DNA of 64,000 nucleotides from CAINVV01 sp037137375 (GTDB taxonomy: Bacteria; Bacteroidota; Bacteroidia; Bacteroidales; Prolixibacteraceae). Under the pieces are notes generated by a model that made no database searches, was not told the origin of the DNA, and worked only from the letters and a program-made list of their open reading frames with translations. Both the position numbers and the translations under genes were made by a program. The stretch is from NCBI GenBank assembly GCA_037137375.1, contig JBAXKJ010000013.1, positions 1 through 64,000 on the forward strand, in the 5' to 3' direction. Positions 10,103 through 18,090 of this stretch are shown here, piece by piece. Position 1 is the first letter of the stretch, and each line of letters begins with the position of its first letter.

Positions 10103-10191
10103 CCATCTCAGATAAATTGCTTTTTAATCTTTGATTCGTATAATTTATTTATATCACTGTCTCCTCAGAAAATATAATTAACATATTTGTA

Positions 10192-11019
10192 ATGAAAAGG
10201 ATTTCAATTTTATTATTCGTATTAGTGTTTTATGCAGAAGGGGTACTGGTTGCACAGGAAATTTCTAAGATGAAGTTATTTCTTCTAATAGGTCAATCAA
10301 ATATGGCAGGTCGCGGAAAAATAGAAATGCAAGACACAGTCTTCTACCCTGGAGTTCTGTCATTAAACAAAGACTTGAAATGGATACCTGCACGTGATCC
10401 AATTCATTTTGATAAAAAAGAGGCTGGAGTAGGTTTAGGCAGAACCTTTGGAATTGAGATGCAAAAATATTATCATCAAATGGATACACTTGAATGTTTT
10501 TCAGTTGGACTAATACCATGTGCCGTTGGTGGAACTGATATTGACAAGTGGCAGCCCGGAGCCTATGACGCCAATACAAATACCCATCCCTGGGATGATA
10601 TGGCAAATCGCGTAACATTTGCGAGGCAAAATGGTGAAATAGTGGGTATACTTTGGCTACAGGGTGAAGGTGATTCAGACCCGGTTAGGAGCAAATTGTA
10701 TAAAGACAAATTGATCAATTTGATAACTCGCGTTCGCCTCCATGCAGGGAACAAGAATATTCCATTTTTGTGTGGGGAACTCTGTCGCTTTTTTGTTAAA
10801 AAGCAACAGAAAGATGGAAAATATAGCGCAGTACAAGTGATTAAAACGACAAAAAAAATAATGCAAAAAGGCACAAACACTGCCTTCGTTTCGAGCAAAG
10901 GTCTTATTGACAGAGGCGATAAATTACACTTTGATGCCAAATCATGTCGGGAACTCGGACATCGGTATGCAATTGAATATCAAAATTTAATGAAACACGC
11001 TTTACAAAATAAAAATTGA
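10192..11019 (+). CDS. SASA/CE6-type carbohydrate acetylesterase, probable acetyl-xylan esterase
   Basis: This 275-residue secreted protein has a signal peptide (LLFVLVFYAEGVLVAQ) followed at once by the SGNH-like motif GQSNMAGRG with catalytic Ser36, a central WLQGEGDS block, and the C-terminal D243-x-x-H246 pair in GDKLHFDAKS. This is the arrangement of the DUF303/SASA group, which contains carbohydrate esterase family 6. Next to GH43 and GH10 the likely job is removal of acetyl groups from xylan. A sialate-acetylesterase role is possible by family but unsupported by context. Confidence 0.8.
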   Translation: MKRISILLFVLVFYAEGVLVAQEISKMKLFLLIGQSNMAGRGKIEMQDTVFYPGVLSLNKDLKWIPARDPIHFDKKEAGVGLGRTFGIEMQKYYHQMDTLECFSVGLIPCAVGGTDIDKWQPGAYDANTNTHPWDDMANRVTFARQNGEIVGILWLQGEGDSDPVRSKLYKDKLINLITRVRLHAGNKNIPFLCGELCRFFVKKQQKDGKYSAVQVIKTTKKIMQKGTNTAFVSSKGLIDRGDKLHFDAKSCRELGHRYAIEYQNLMKHALQNKN

Positions 11020-11234
11020 CATGAATTTTTGAAAATCAATATCTTATAGTCAGTTACAAATTGGCAATTAGATACAATTACCTGGAAAAAAGGCAACAAG
11101 TCAGTAACAATCTAATTATATATTTAATTTTTAATCGTCACTGCTTAATCTGACAGGAAGGACAAATTGTTCTATTTAATTTTACTTTTAATTCTCATTA
11201 ACTTTGACAAGAAACTAACAAGCAAAGATTTACT

Positions 11235-11825
11235 TTGGAACTGGCAAGCAAAGAGGTAGTACGAAGGATCATCTCAGGTGACGAAGCTTCATTTGAAAAA
11301 GTGTACAGCTATTTTTATCCCAGGTTAAATTATTTTGCAAAACAGTATATACTTGACTATGAGACATCAAAGAACATTGTTCAGGATGTCTTTACAGAAT
11401 TATGGGATAAACGGAATACCTTGCAGGAGGACACCAATCTAAATGCCTGGCTTTTTACTGTTACCAAAAACAAATCGCTGAAAATTATTAGCCACCTTAA
11501 ATCTCAAAAGAACTACGACAGCTACTTAAAAGCCAGGCAATTGGCTGTCAACTATATAGCATTATCCGATTTCGATACTAGCAATTTTGTTTTTGAGGAA
11601 CTTCAGGCACAAGTGAATGTTGCATTGGAAAAGTTGGCACCGGCGTGTCGTAAAGTCTTCGAATTGAGTCGCTTCGAAGATCGAAAAAACAGGGAAATAG
11701 CCGAAGAACTAGGCCTGAGCATCAAAACAGTTGAAGCGCACATTTCGAAAGCACTCCGGTCGCTAAAAGCCGATTTAAAAGATTACCTGCCTTTAATTTA
11801 CATCCTGTTTCACCTCCATAAATAA
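11235..11825 (+). CDS. ECF-type RNA polymerase sigma factor (module 2)
   Basis: This 196-residue ECF sigma factor is related to the one at the left end. Region 2 carries NIVQDVFTELWDKRNTL and region 4 carries NREIAEELGLSIKTVEAHI. It begins module 2: the FecR gene follows at once, then SusC and SusD. The only start that keeps full region 2 is TTG at 11235, again without an ATG, as in the first sigma gene. The upstream 215 bases hold two copies (11 of 12 bases alike) of AGTCAGTTACAA at 11048 and 11099, possibly regulatory. The short hydrophobic tail LPLIYILFHLHK matches the style of the module 1 sigma. Confidence 0.9.
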   Translation: MELASKEVVRRIISGDEASFEKVYSYFYPRLNYFAKQYILDYETSKNIVQDVFTELWDKRNTLQEDTNLNAWLFTVTKNKSLKIISHLKSQKNYDSYLKARQLAVNYIALSDFDTSNFVFEELQAQVNVALEKLAPACRKVFELSRFEDRKNREIAEELGLSIKTVEAHISKALRSLKADLKDYLPLIYILFHLHK

Positions 11826-11891
11826 AAAATGACTTTTGTCGGTAAGGGTAAACGGGATAGATTGGGTTATACATTCAAATCTCAAATATCA

Positions 11892-12863
11892 ATGAACCAA
11901 GAAAAGTTACTAAGGTACATAAAGGGAGAGATCACTTCGGAAGCGGAAATTGTTGAAATTTTGGATTGGATCGAATCATCCAGAGAAACCCAAAAAAATT
12001 ACAACCAGCTTAAGAACTTGTGGGTTGTTTCTGGACTTGATCATCCCGATCAAGTTTCATTCCCGGCTTTTTCTTTCAGCAAGACCAAACAAATACCCTT
12101 TCAGAATCGTCATTGGGGTTCGCTGTTGAAATATGCGGCTGTATTTGTTCTGGCATTTGTTCTGGGATCATTAAGCCTGTATTTGAACAACAAAAGCGAA
12201 CGCGATGCCTTATCAGCACAATACAATACGATTGATGTCCCATATGGGCAGCGCTCTCAGATCACATTATATGATGGTACCATGGTCTGGCTGAATTCCG
12301 GTACTAAATTAAAATATCCTGTAATGTTTAGTCCTAATTCGCGTGATGTGATCATTGAGGGTGAGGCTTATTTTAATGTTGCAAAAGATACGCAACATCC
12401 GTTTGTTGTTAGGGTAGGCAAGCTGAAGGTTGAAGTTTTGGGTACGCATTTTAATGTATGCGCTTATTTGGATGAAAATGAGTTTTCGACGACTTTGGAA
12501 GAGGGATGCATCAATGTTTATGATTCTGATAATGGCAAATATATTAAAATGAAACCGGGTGAACAAGTCATTCTCAACCGTAAAACAGATGCTTTAAAGC
12601 TCTGGAGCGTAGACACAAGCCTATATACTTCCTGGAAAGAAAATTTATTGAAGTTCAGCAATGCGACCTTCGAGGAAGTTATCAAAAAGATGGAACGGTG
12701 GTACGATGTTAAAATAACAGTGGCTCCGGGTATCAATACCAATGAGAGGTTTACCATGACAATCAAAACCGAAAGCATTCGGGAAATGCTCCAGCTTGTA
12801 TCAAAAACAACCAAAATCGACTATGAAATAAAAGAAAAATCTGTTCTGATAAAAAAACCATGA
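11892..12863 (+). CDS. FecR-family anti-sigma factor (module 2)
   Basis: This 323-residue protein has a cytoplasmic N-terminus, one membrane span (LLKYAAVFVLAFVLGSLSLYL, about residues 77-97) and a periplasmic FecR domain with LYDGTMVWLNSGTKL and GEAYFNV. It should sequester the sigma factor encoded just upstream and sense the STN domain of the next SusC. The frame is open to an ATG at 11829, but the ATG at 11892 (MNQEKLLRYIKGEIT) aligns with the usual FecR N-terminus and is preferred. It leaves a gap of about 66 bases after the sigma gene. Confidence 0.9.
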   Translation: MNQEKLLRYIKGEITSEAEIVEILDWIESSRETQKNYNQLKNLWVVSGLDHPDQVSFPAFSFSKTKQIPFQNRHWGSLLKYAAVFVLAFVLGSLSLYLNNKSERDALSAQYNTIDVPYGQRSQITLYDGTMVWLNSGTKLKYPVMFSPNSRDVIIEGEAYFNVAKDTQHPFVVRVGKLKVEVLGTHFNVCAYLDENEFSTTLEEGCINVYDSDNGKYIKMKPGEQVILNRKTDALKLWSVDTSLYTSWKENLLKFSNATFEEVIKKMERWYDVKITVAPGINTNERFTMTIKTESIREMLQLVSKTTKIDYEIKEKSVLIKKP

Positions 12864-12868
12864 CCAAA

Positions 12869-12920
12869 AAAGGGAAAGTGCTGAAACACTTCCCCTTTAA
12901 ATTCATGCTGAAACATGAAT
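12869..12920 (+). promoter_or_regulatory. Tandem hairpins in the susC leader (module 2)
   Basis: The first stem-loop (12869-12898) has 12 stem positions with one A-C mismatch and a six-base loop. Its core GGGAAAGTG-N6-CACTTCCC matches the module 1 leader hairpin including the mismatch position. The second (12901-12920) is a 7-bp stem, ATTCATG/CATGAAT, with a six-base loop. Both lie between the fecR stop and the susC start, as in module 1. No U-tract follows, so a simple terminator is unlikely. Confidence 0.65.
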
Positions 12921-12977
12921 CATGGATAAAAACCCCACTTGCGATGGGATATGTTTAACCTTTACAATTACAAATTT

Positions 12978-15900
12978 ATGAAAAAAAAATGGTTTAATGA
13001 TGAGAGCAATCACCGCACTCTTTTTAAATGGATTCGTGTTATGAAACTAACTCTATTTTTTCTTCTGGCAATTATGATGCATGTTAGCGCTAGTGTTTAC
13101 TCCCAGCAAACGAAGCTAAGCATTTCTATGAGGGATGTTACCGTGAAAGAGGTGCTTAAACAAATTGAAGAACAAAGCGAATTTTTCTTTCTCTACAAAA
13201 ATGTTAACATCGATGTTAACCGCATTGTCTCTGTTGACATAAAAGAAAAATCAATAGAGAATATTTTAGATCAGCTATTCAGCGGGACAACAGTATCCTA
13301 CGAAGTAGTGAACCGGCAGATTGTCCTGGTGGATAAGGCGAAAGAAAATTCTTTACCTGATGGTCAAAAGCAGCAAAAAACTGTTGATGGTAAAGTCTCA
13401 GACTCATCAGGAACCTCATTACCAGGAGTTTCAGTAGTAGTAAAAGGGACGACCACTGGTGTAATTACAGATAGCAATGGAAAATATTCTCTGTCAAATA
13501 TTCCTGAAAGTGCAACACTTCAATTCTCCTTTGTTGGGATGAAGTTGCAGGAAATCAAATTAGCTGGACAAACTTCTGTCAATGTTACACTTGTTGAAGA
13601 GACAATTGGAATTGAAGAGGTTGTCGCAGTTGGTTATGGTACCCAAAAGAGAATTAATTTGACGGGTGCTGTATCTACTGTAACAGGTGAGGAAATGACA
13701 AAACGACCAGTTGCAAATACCAGAACTATGCTACAAGGACAAATTGCTGGATTGCGCGTTACGTCCGACAGAGGTCAGCCTGGTGCAGAGACGGTTCAAT
13801 ATCGTATTCGGGGCCAGGGAACCTATTCGGTGGCAGGTTCAGATCCATTGATTCTGATTAATGGAATTGAAGGCAACCTCGGTACTTTAGACCCAAATAT
13901 TATTGAAAATGTTTCCGTACTAAAAGATGCTGCATCAGCCTCTATTTATGGAGCCCGTGCTGCCAATGGCGTTATACTTGTAACAACTAAAAATGGATCA
14001 CAGATTAAGGATAGAACTGTTTTAACGTATCGCGGAAATTTTGCCATTTATGAGCCTACCCGCTTGTTGGACAATCTGGTTTGGGACTCACCAACCTACA
14101 TGAAATATGTCAATATTGCAAGGCAAAACTCTTTCATAAACGGAGGAGCAAGTCCGGTTGGAATAAGTTATTCTCCTGAAATGATTGATGCTTACACGAA
14201 TCCTGCTAATAAGGAAAAATACCCAAGTTTCAATTGGTTAAACTATCTATTCAACCCTGCATTTGTTCAACAGCATAACCTTAACGTAGCCGGGTCGTCA
14301 GGCAAAACATCTTATAATGTTTCTTTCAACGCTTTAGATCAGCCTGGGACGATGCTTGGAATGGGGTATAAACGATACAACGCCTCGGTAGACTTGACAA
14401 GTGAAGTAAATTCATGGATAAAATTTGGCGCCTATTTTTCTGGGAGTTACGATGATCGATTTCAACCGCGAAATGGGGACACAGATCAATATCTTTCGGG
14501 TATCTCACAGGCTCCAACGTATGCCCCCTGGCTGCCCGACGATGGAAGTGGCATTACAAGATGGGTCTATAAGGCTTATCCATTTGAGCAAAACAATAAA
14601 AATGTAGGTGCTATCGTTGATAGTGAAACAATGATCAAAGAGCAAAATACGGATGTAAATTTTCAGTCATGGCTGGAATTAAAACTTGCAAAGGGGTTAA
14701 CCTGGCACACAAAAGGAGGAATCCATTTCCAGGCTACCCGTTATAAAGACTGGAGAACTGTACCACTACCTACCTATTATACTCAAACATATACCAATCC
14801 AACAACAGGAGTAACCATAAACGAAGGGGATTATGCCGTAATGTTAAATACCGGAGGGAATGGACTGGATGATCGAATGACACAAACCAGCTATTATACC
14901 TTATATTCTAATTTGAAGTATGATTGGGCAAGTAGCGATATGAATCATAAGGCCTCCATCATGGCAGGGTACAGTATTGAGCAGAACCGATATGACTATT
15001 TGACGGCAAATCGTTTAACCTATACCTACAATTTGCAGGAGTTGAGGGCTGGTGCCTCAGCTGTTCAGACAAATGACGGATATTCCGAAGTTTGGGCTCT
15101 GATGTCCGGATATGCCAGATTAAACTACAGCTATAAAGATCGCTATTTGGTAGAAATAAATTCCCGTTATGATGGAACTTCCCGAATAGCCCCAGAAACC
15201 CGTTGGGGTGTTTTCCCATCCGGATCAATTGGATGGCGTTTTACGCAAGAGCAATGGATCAAAAGTCTCAATTTGAAATGGTTAAATAAAGGCAAAATCC
15301 GTGGATCATACGGGATATTGGGCAACCAAAACATATCTCTCTATTCGTATTTTGCCAAAATTGCCATTTCAGGACTGAACTATCCATATGATAATACCAA
15401 TCTTACAACTGGTGCAGGTCAAACAGCTTTAAGTAATAGAAATCTAGCGTGGGAAACAACCGCTATAACAGATGCGGGTTTTGATTTGACCCTCATTCGT
15501 GGTTTGAACATTACCTTTGACTGGTACAATAAAAAAACCTATGGCATTCTGAGTGCTGCTCAGACATCCTCGCTATTAGGTTTATCTGCCCCTTTGATTA
15601 ATAAAGGTGAAATGGTGAATAAAGGAGTTGAATTAAGTGCACAATATTCGAATACTATAAATAGAGGGAAAGTCAAGGGATTAGAGTACACAGGAGGATT
15701 CTATATTGAAAGAACACGAAACGAGGTAACCAAATACGATGCCCAAGAGATTGGTTCGGGCGTAATTAGGAAGCAAGGTTTGCCCTACAACGAGTTTTAC
15801 ACTTTCAATGCAATCGGCATTTTTAACGATGATGCAGAAGTGGCAAGTTCCCCAAAGCAATGGAATGACAAAACACTGCCAGGCGATATTAAATATTTGG

Positions 15901-16457
15901 ATGTCAATAAAGATGGCAAGGTGGACGATAATGACAGAATGGTTGTTAAGGGTCGATTCCCCGATTTGGAGTATTCCGTCAACATGGGTGTAAACTGGAA
16001 AGGTTTTGACTTTTCTGCGATGGGACAAGGAGTTTATGGTGTTAAGCAATGGGCACAGGATTGGGGGTTAAGACCATTCTACCAGGGTTCACCAGTTTCA
16101 AAAGATTACATTAACAACATGTGGACTCCCGAAAATCCAAATGGTTCTCAGCCCCGACTATATTTCGGAGATCTCGGGGGTATAAAAAACACACGCGAAA
16201 GTTCATTTTGGCTTTTTGATGGTTCTTATTTCAGGGTAAAGAATGTGACTATTGGGTATACCATTCCAGTAAATTTTTCGCGAAGATTTAAAGTAAATAT
16301 GTTGCGGTTGTACTTCTCGGGAGACAATTTACTCCTGTTTACCAAATTTCCAACAGGAGGAGATCCGGAAAGAAATTATACCTCATCAGCCGGAACCAGA
16401 TTAGTTTACTATCCCCAGAATAAGATCTATTCTTTCGGAATAAATGTTGAATTTTAA
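12978..16457 (+). CDS. SusC-like TonB-dependent transporter with STN domain (module 2)
   Basis: This 1159-residue outer-membrane importer has a signal segment (MKLTLFFLLAIMMHVSASVYS), an STN domain (about residues 45-119), a regulatory beta domain (about 134-210), the TonB box EEVVAVGYG, a plug and a long barrel. The STN domain and upstream sigma/FecR genes make it a transducing SusC. The open frame begins at 12939, but the ATG at 12978 (MKKKWFND) has the same AAATTTATGAAAAAAAA context and N-terminal style as the other two SusC proteins. The partner susD begins 12 bases after its stop. The substrate is unknown; the enzymes beyond module 3 favour a fucosylated, sulfated glycan. Confidence 0.93.
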   Translation: MKKKWFNDESNHRTLFKWIRVMKLTLFFLLAIMMHVSASVYSQQTKLSISMRDVTVKEVLKQIEEQSEFFFLYKNVNIDVNRIVSVDIKEKSIENILDQLFSGTTVSYEVVNRQIVLVDKAKENSLPDGQKQQKTVDGKVSDSSGTSLPGVSVVVKGTTTGVITDSNGKYSLSNIPESATLQFSFVGMKLQEIKLAGQTSVNVTLVEETIGIEEVVAVGYGTQKRINLTGAVSTVTGEEMTKRPVANTRTMLQGQIAGLRVTSDRGQPGAETVQYRIRGQGTYSVAGSDPLILINGIEGNLGTLDPNIIENVSVLKDAASASIYGARAANGVILVTTKNGSQIKDRTVLTYRGNFAIYEPTRLLDNLVWDSPTYMKYVNIARQNSFINGGASPVGISYSPEMIDAYTNPANKEKYPSFNWLNYLFNPAFVQQHNLNVAGSSGKTSYNVSFNALDQPGTMLGMGYKRYNASVDLTSEVNSWIKFGAYFSGSYDDRFQPRNGDTDQYLSGISQAPTYAPWLPDDGSGITRWVYKAYPFEQNNKNVGAIVDSETMIKEQNTDVNFQSWLELKLAKGLTWHTKGGIHFQATRYKDWRTVPLPTYYTQTYTNPTTGVTINEGDYAVMLNTGGNGLDDRMTQTSYYTLYSNLKYDWASSDMNHKASIMAGYSIEQNRYDYLTANRLTYTYNLQELRAGASAVQTNDGYSEVWALMSGYARLNYSYKDRYLVEINSRYDGTSRIAPETRWGVFPSGSIGWRFTQEQWIKSLNLKWLNKGKIRGSYGILGNQNISLYSYFAKIAISGLNYPYDNTNLTTGAGQTALSNRNLAWETTAITDAGFDLTLIRGLNITFDWYNKKTYGILSAAQTSSLLGLSAPLINKGEMVNKGVELSAQYSNTINRGKVKGLEYTGGFYIERTRNEVTKYDAQEIGSGVIRKQGLPYNEFYTFNAIGIFNDDAEVASSPKQWNDKTLPGDIKYLDVNKDGKVDDNDRMVVKGRFPDLEYSVNMGVNWKGFDFSAMGQGVYGVKQWAQDWGLRPFYQGSPVSKDYINNMWTPENPNGSQPRLYFGDLGGIKNTRESSFWLFDGSYFRVKNVTIGYTIPVNFSRRFKVNMLRLYFSGDNLLLFTKFPTGGDPERNYTSSAGTRLVYYPQNKIYSFGINVEF

Positions 16458-16469
16458 TTAACCTGAGCA

Positions 16470-17957
16470 ATGAAAAATATATTAAAATACCAGATAATCT
16501 TAATCATGGTTCTTGGTTTTGGTTCCTGCGTCTCATTAGACACACCACCAACCTCTGAAATAACAGAAAACGTATATTGGCAAAGTAAAGCAGACTTCGA
16601 TATGGCCTTGACAGGATGCTATGCAGGATTACAGAGTAATGTTATGGCCTCAAGTCAGCCATTCTTTGATTGTATGACGGACAATTCTTCTGTGAGTTCA
16701 CAATCCGCTTATGGCCTGAATATTGGTTATTTTTTGGAGGGAGCCATCTCTCCATCCAACGGAGGAATCGTATCCGACTTATATGCAAACTGCTACAAAG
16801 CAATTATACGAACCAATATATTTCTAAAGAATATTGATTCCTACAAGGGTTCTGATATTGCAGCATCCCGGACTCAGCTGATTGGAGAAGCATCCTTTAT
16901 ACGTGGTTATTGTTATTGGATGCTATATCTCTATTATGGCGAAGTTCCAATAGTAAAGGAAGTACTGGACCTCACAAACCAGATCAAGCCAAAGTCAACA
17001 CTAAATGAAGTTTATTTATCAACTATGGCAGACATTGAATTGGCAATAAAATCATTGCCTGACAAGACCTACAAAGCAATGGCAGGTCATGCAACAAAAT
17101 CCGCGGCTTTGGCTTTGAAATCCAGGATTCTGATGTATCAGGCAACACTAAATCGTTCAACGCCAGATGTGTCATTATTTCAGCAAGCTTACGATGCTAT
17201 TTCTCAGATCACAGTATATAACAACACCTCTTTGGATGTTGATTATGCCAAGATTTTCCAACCTGCCACCCAGGAAGCAAGCAACGAGATCATGTTTTCA
17301 ATAAAATATAAAGCTCCTAGTAATTACTCCAATTGGGATATTGGAGCCTCTTTGTATAACAATGTAAAACCCACCAAGGACTTATGGGATTCATATGAAG
17401 CAGGTGATAAGCGCAGGGATGCTACAATAGCATTAAACGGGAAATATATATGGCCGGGAGGGCAGCAAATTACTTTGCCAACAACTTATGCATTTTTGGT
17501 AAAAGCCGCAAGACCAGTATTAACTCCTGCATCAATTTGGACAGGGTCAGAACAGAGTGACCAAGACGCAGTGATCATCCGTTACGGCGAAGTATTGTTA
17601 CTTAAAGCTGAAGTTGCCAATGAATTGGGAAAACCTGTCAGTGAAATAGTAAACTATATCAACACTGTTCGTACACGTTCAGGTTTGGGGGCATTGTTAA
17701 TGTCATTGTCTCAGGCACAGCTTCGCACTGCAATTCGTAACGAACGTCGTGTAGAATGTTGTTTCGAATTTATGCGCTGGTATGACCTTAAACGGTGGGG
17801 AATTTTAAATAGCAGACTTAATGGATTTAATCCAGACCCTATTGTTAATCCAGGCAGGTCAATAATCTATCCGGAAAGACAGTTTTATCTTCCGCTCCCA
17901 CAATATGAAATTGATATCTCAAACGGAATTTTAATTCAAAATCCAGCTTATAATTAG
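16470..17957 (+). CDS. SusD/RagB-family glycan-binding lipoprotein (module 2)
   Basis: This 495-residue lipoprotein has a lipobox ending at the Cys of LGFGSC (about residue 20). The RagB/SusD core is shown by the TPR-like helix SFIRGYCYWMLYLYYGEVP and the C-terminal blocks IRNERRVECCFEFMRWYDLKR and QFYLPLPQYEID. It should form the surface lid of the preceding SusC. It is clearly divergent from the SusD proteins of modules 1 and 3, so the three modules probably take different ligands. No enzyme gene separates it from module 3. Confidence 0.92.
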   Translation: MKNILKYQIILIMVLGFGSCVSLDTPPTSEITENVYWQSKADFDMALTGCYAGLQSNVMASSQPFFDCMTDNSSVSSQSAYGLNIGYFLEGAISPSNGGIVSDLYANCYKAIIRTNIFLKNIDSYKGSDIAASRTQLIGEASFIRGYCYWMLYLYYGEVPIVKEVLDLTNQIKPKSTLNEVYLSTMADIELAIKSLPDKTYKAMAGHATKSAALALKSRILMYQATLNRSTPDVSLFQQAYDAISQITVYNNTSLDVDYAKIFQPATQEASNEIMFSIKYKAPSNYSNWDIGASLYNNVKPTKDLWDSYEAGDKRRDATIALNGKYIWPGGQQITLPTTYAFLVKAARPVLTPASIWTGSEQSDQDAVIIRYGEVLLLKAEVANELGKPVSEIVNYINTVRTRSGLGALLMSLSQAQLRTAIRNERRVECCFEFMRWYDLKRWGILNSRLNGFNPDPIVNPGRSIIYPERQFYLPLPQYEIDISNGILIQNPAYN

Positions 17958-18009
17958 GGTTATAATACGTTAACGAAAATAAATTGCCTATGATGGTATT
18001 GTAAAAAAA

Positions 18010-18041
18010 GACAGGGAGGTATTTGCGCTACCTGCCCTGTC
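18010..18041 (+). promoter_or_regulatory. Leader hairpin before susC (module 3)
   Basis: A 12-bp stem (GACAGGGAGGTA with its complement, one bulged G at 18034) closes a seven-base loop 50 bases before the susC start. The position matches the hairpins of modules 1 and 2, but the sequence differs. No T-run follows. It could serve as an mRNA 5' stabiliser, processing site or weak attenuator between susD of module 2 and susC of module 3. Confidence 0.6.
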
Positions 18042-18090
18042 GAAATGCAGAAATAATCTTTAGTGAGTATTAATTCTACAAAACAAAATT

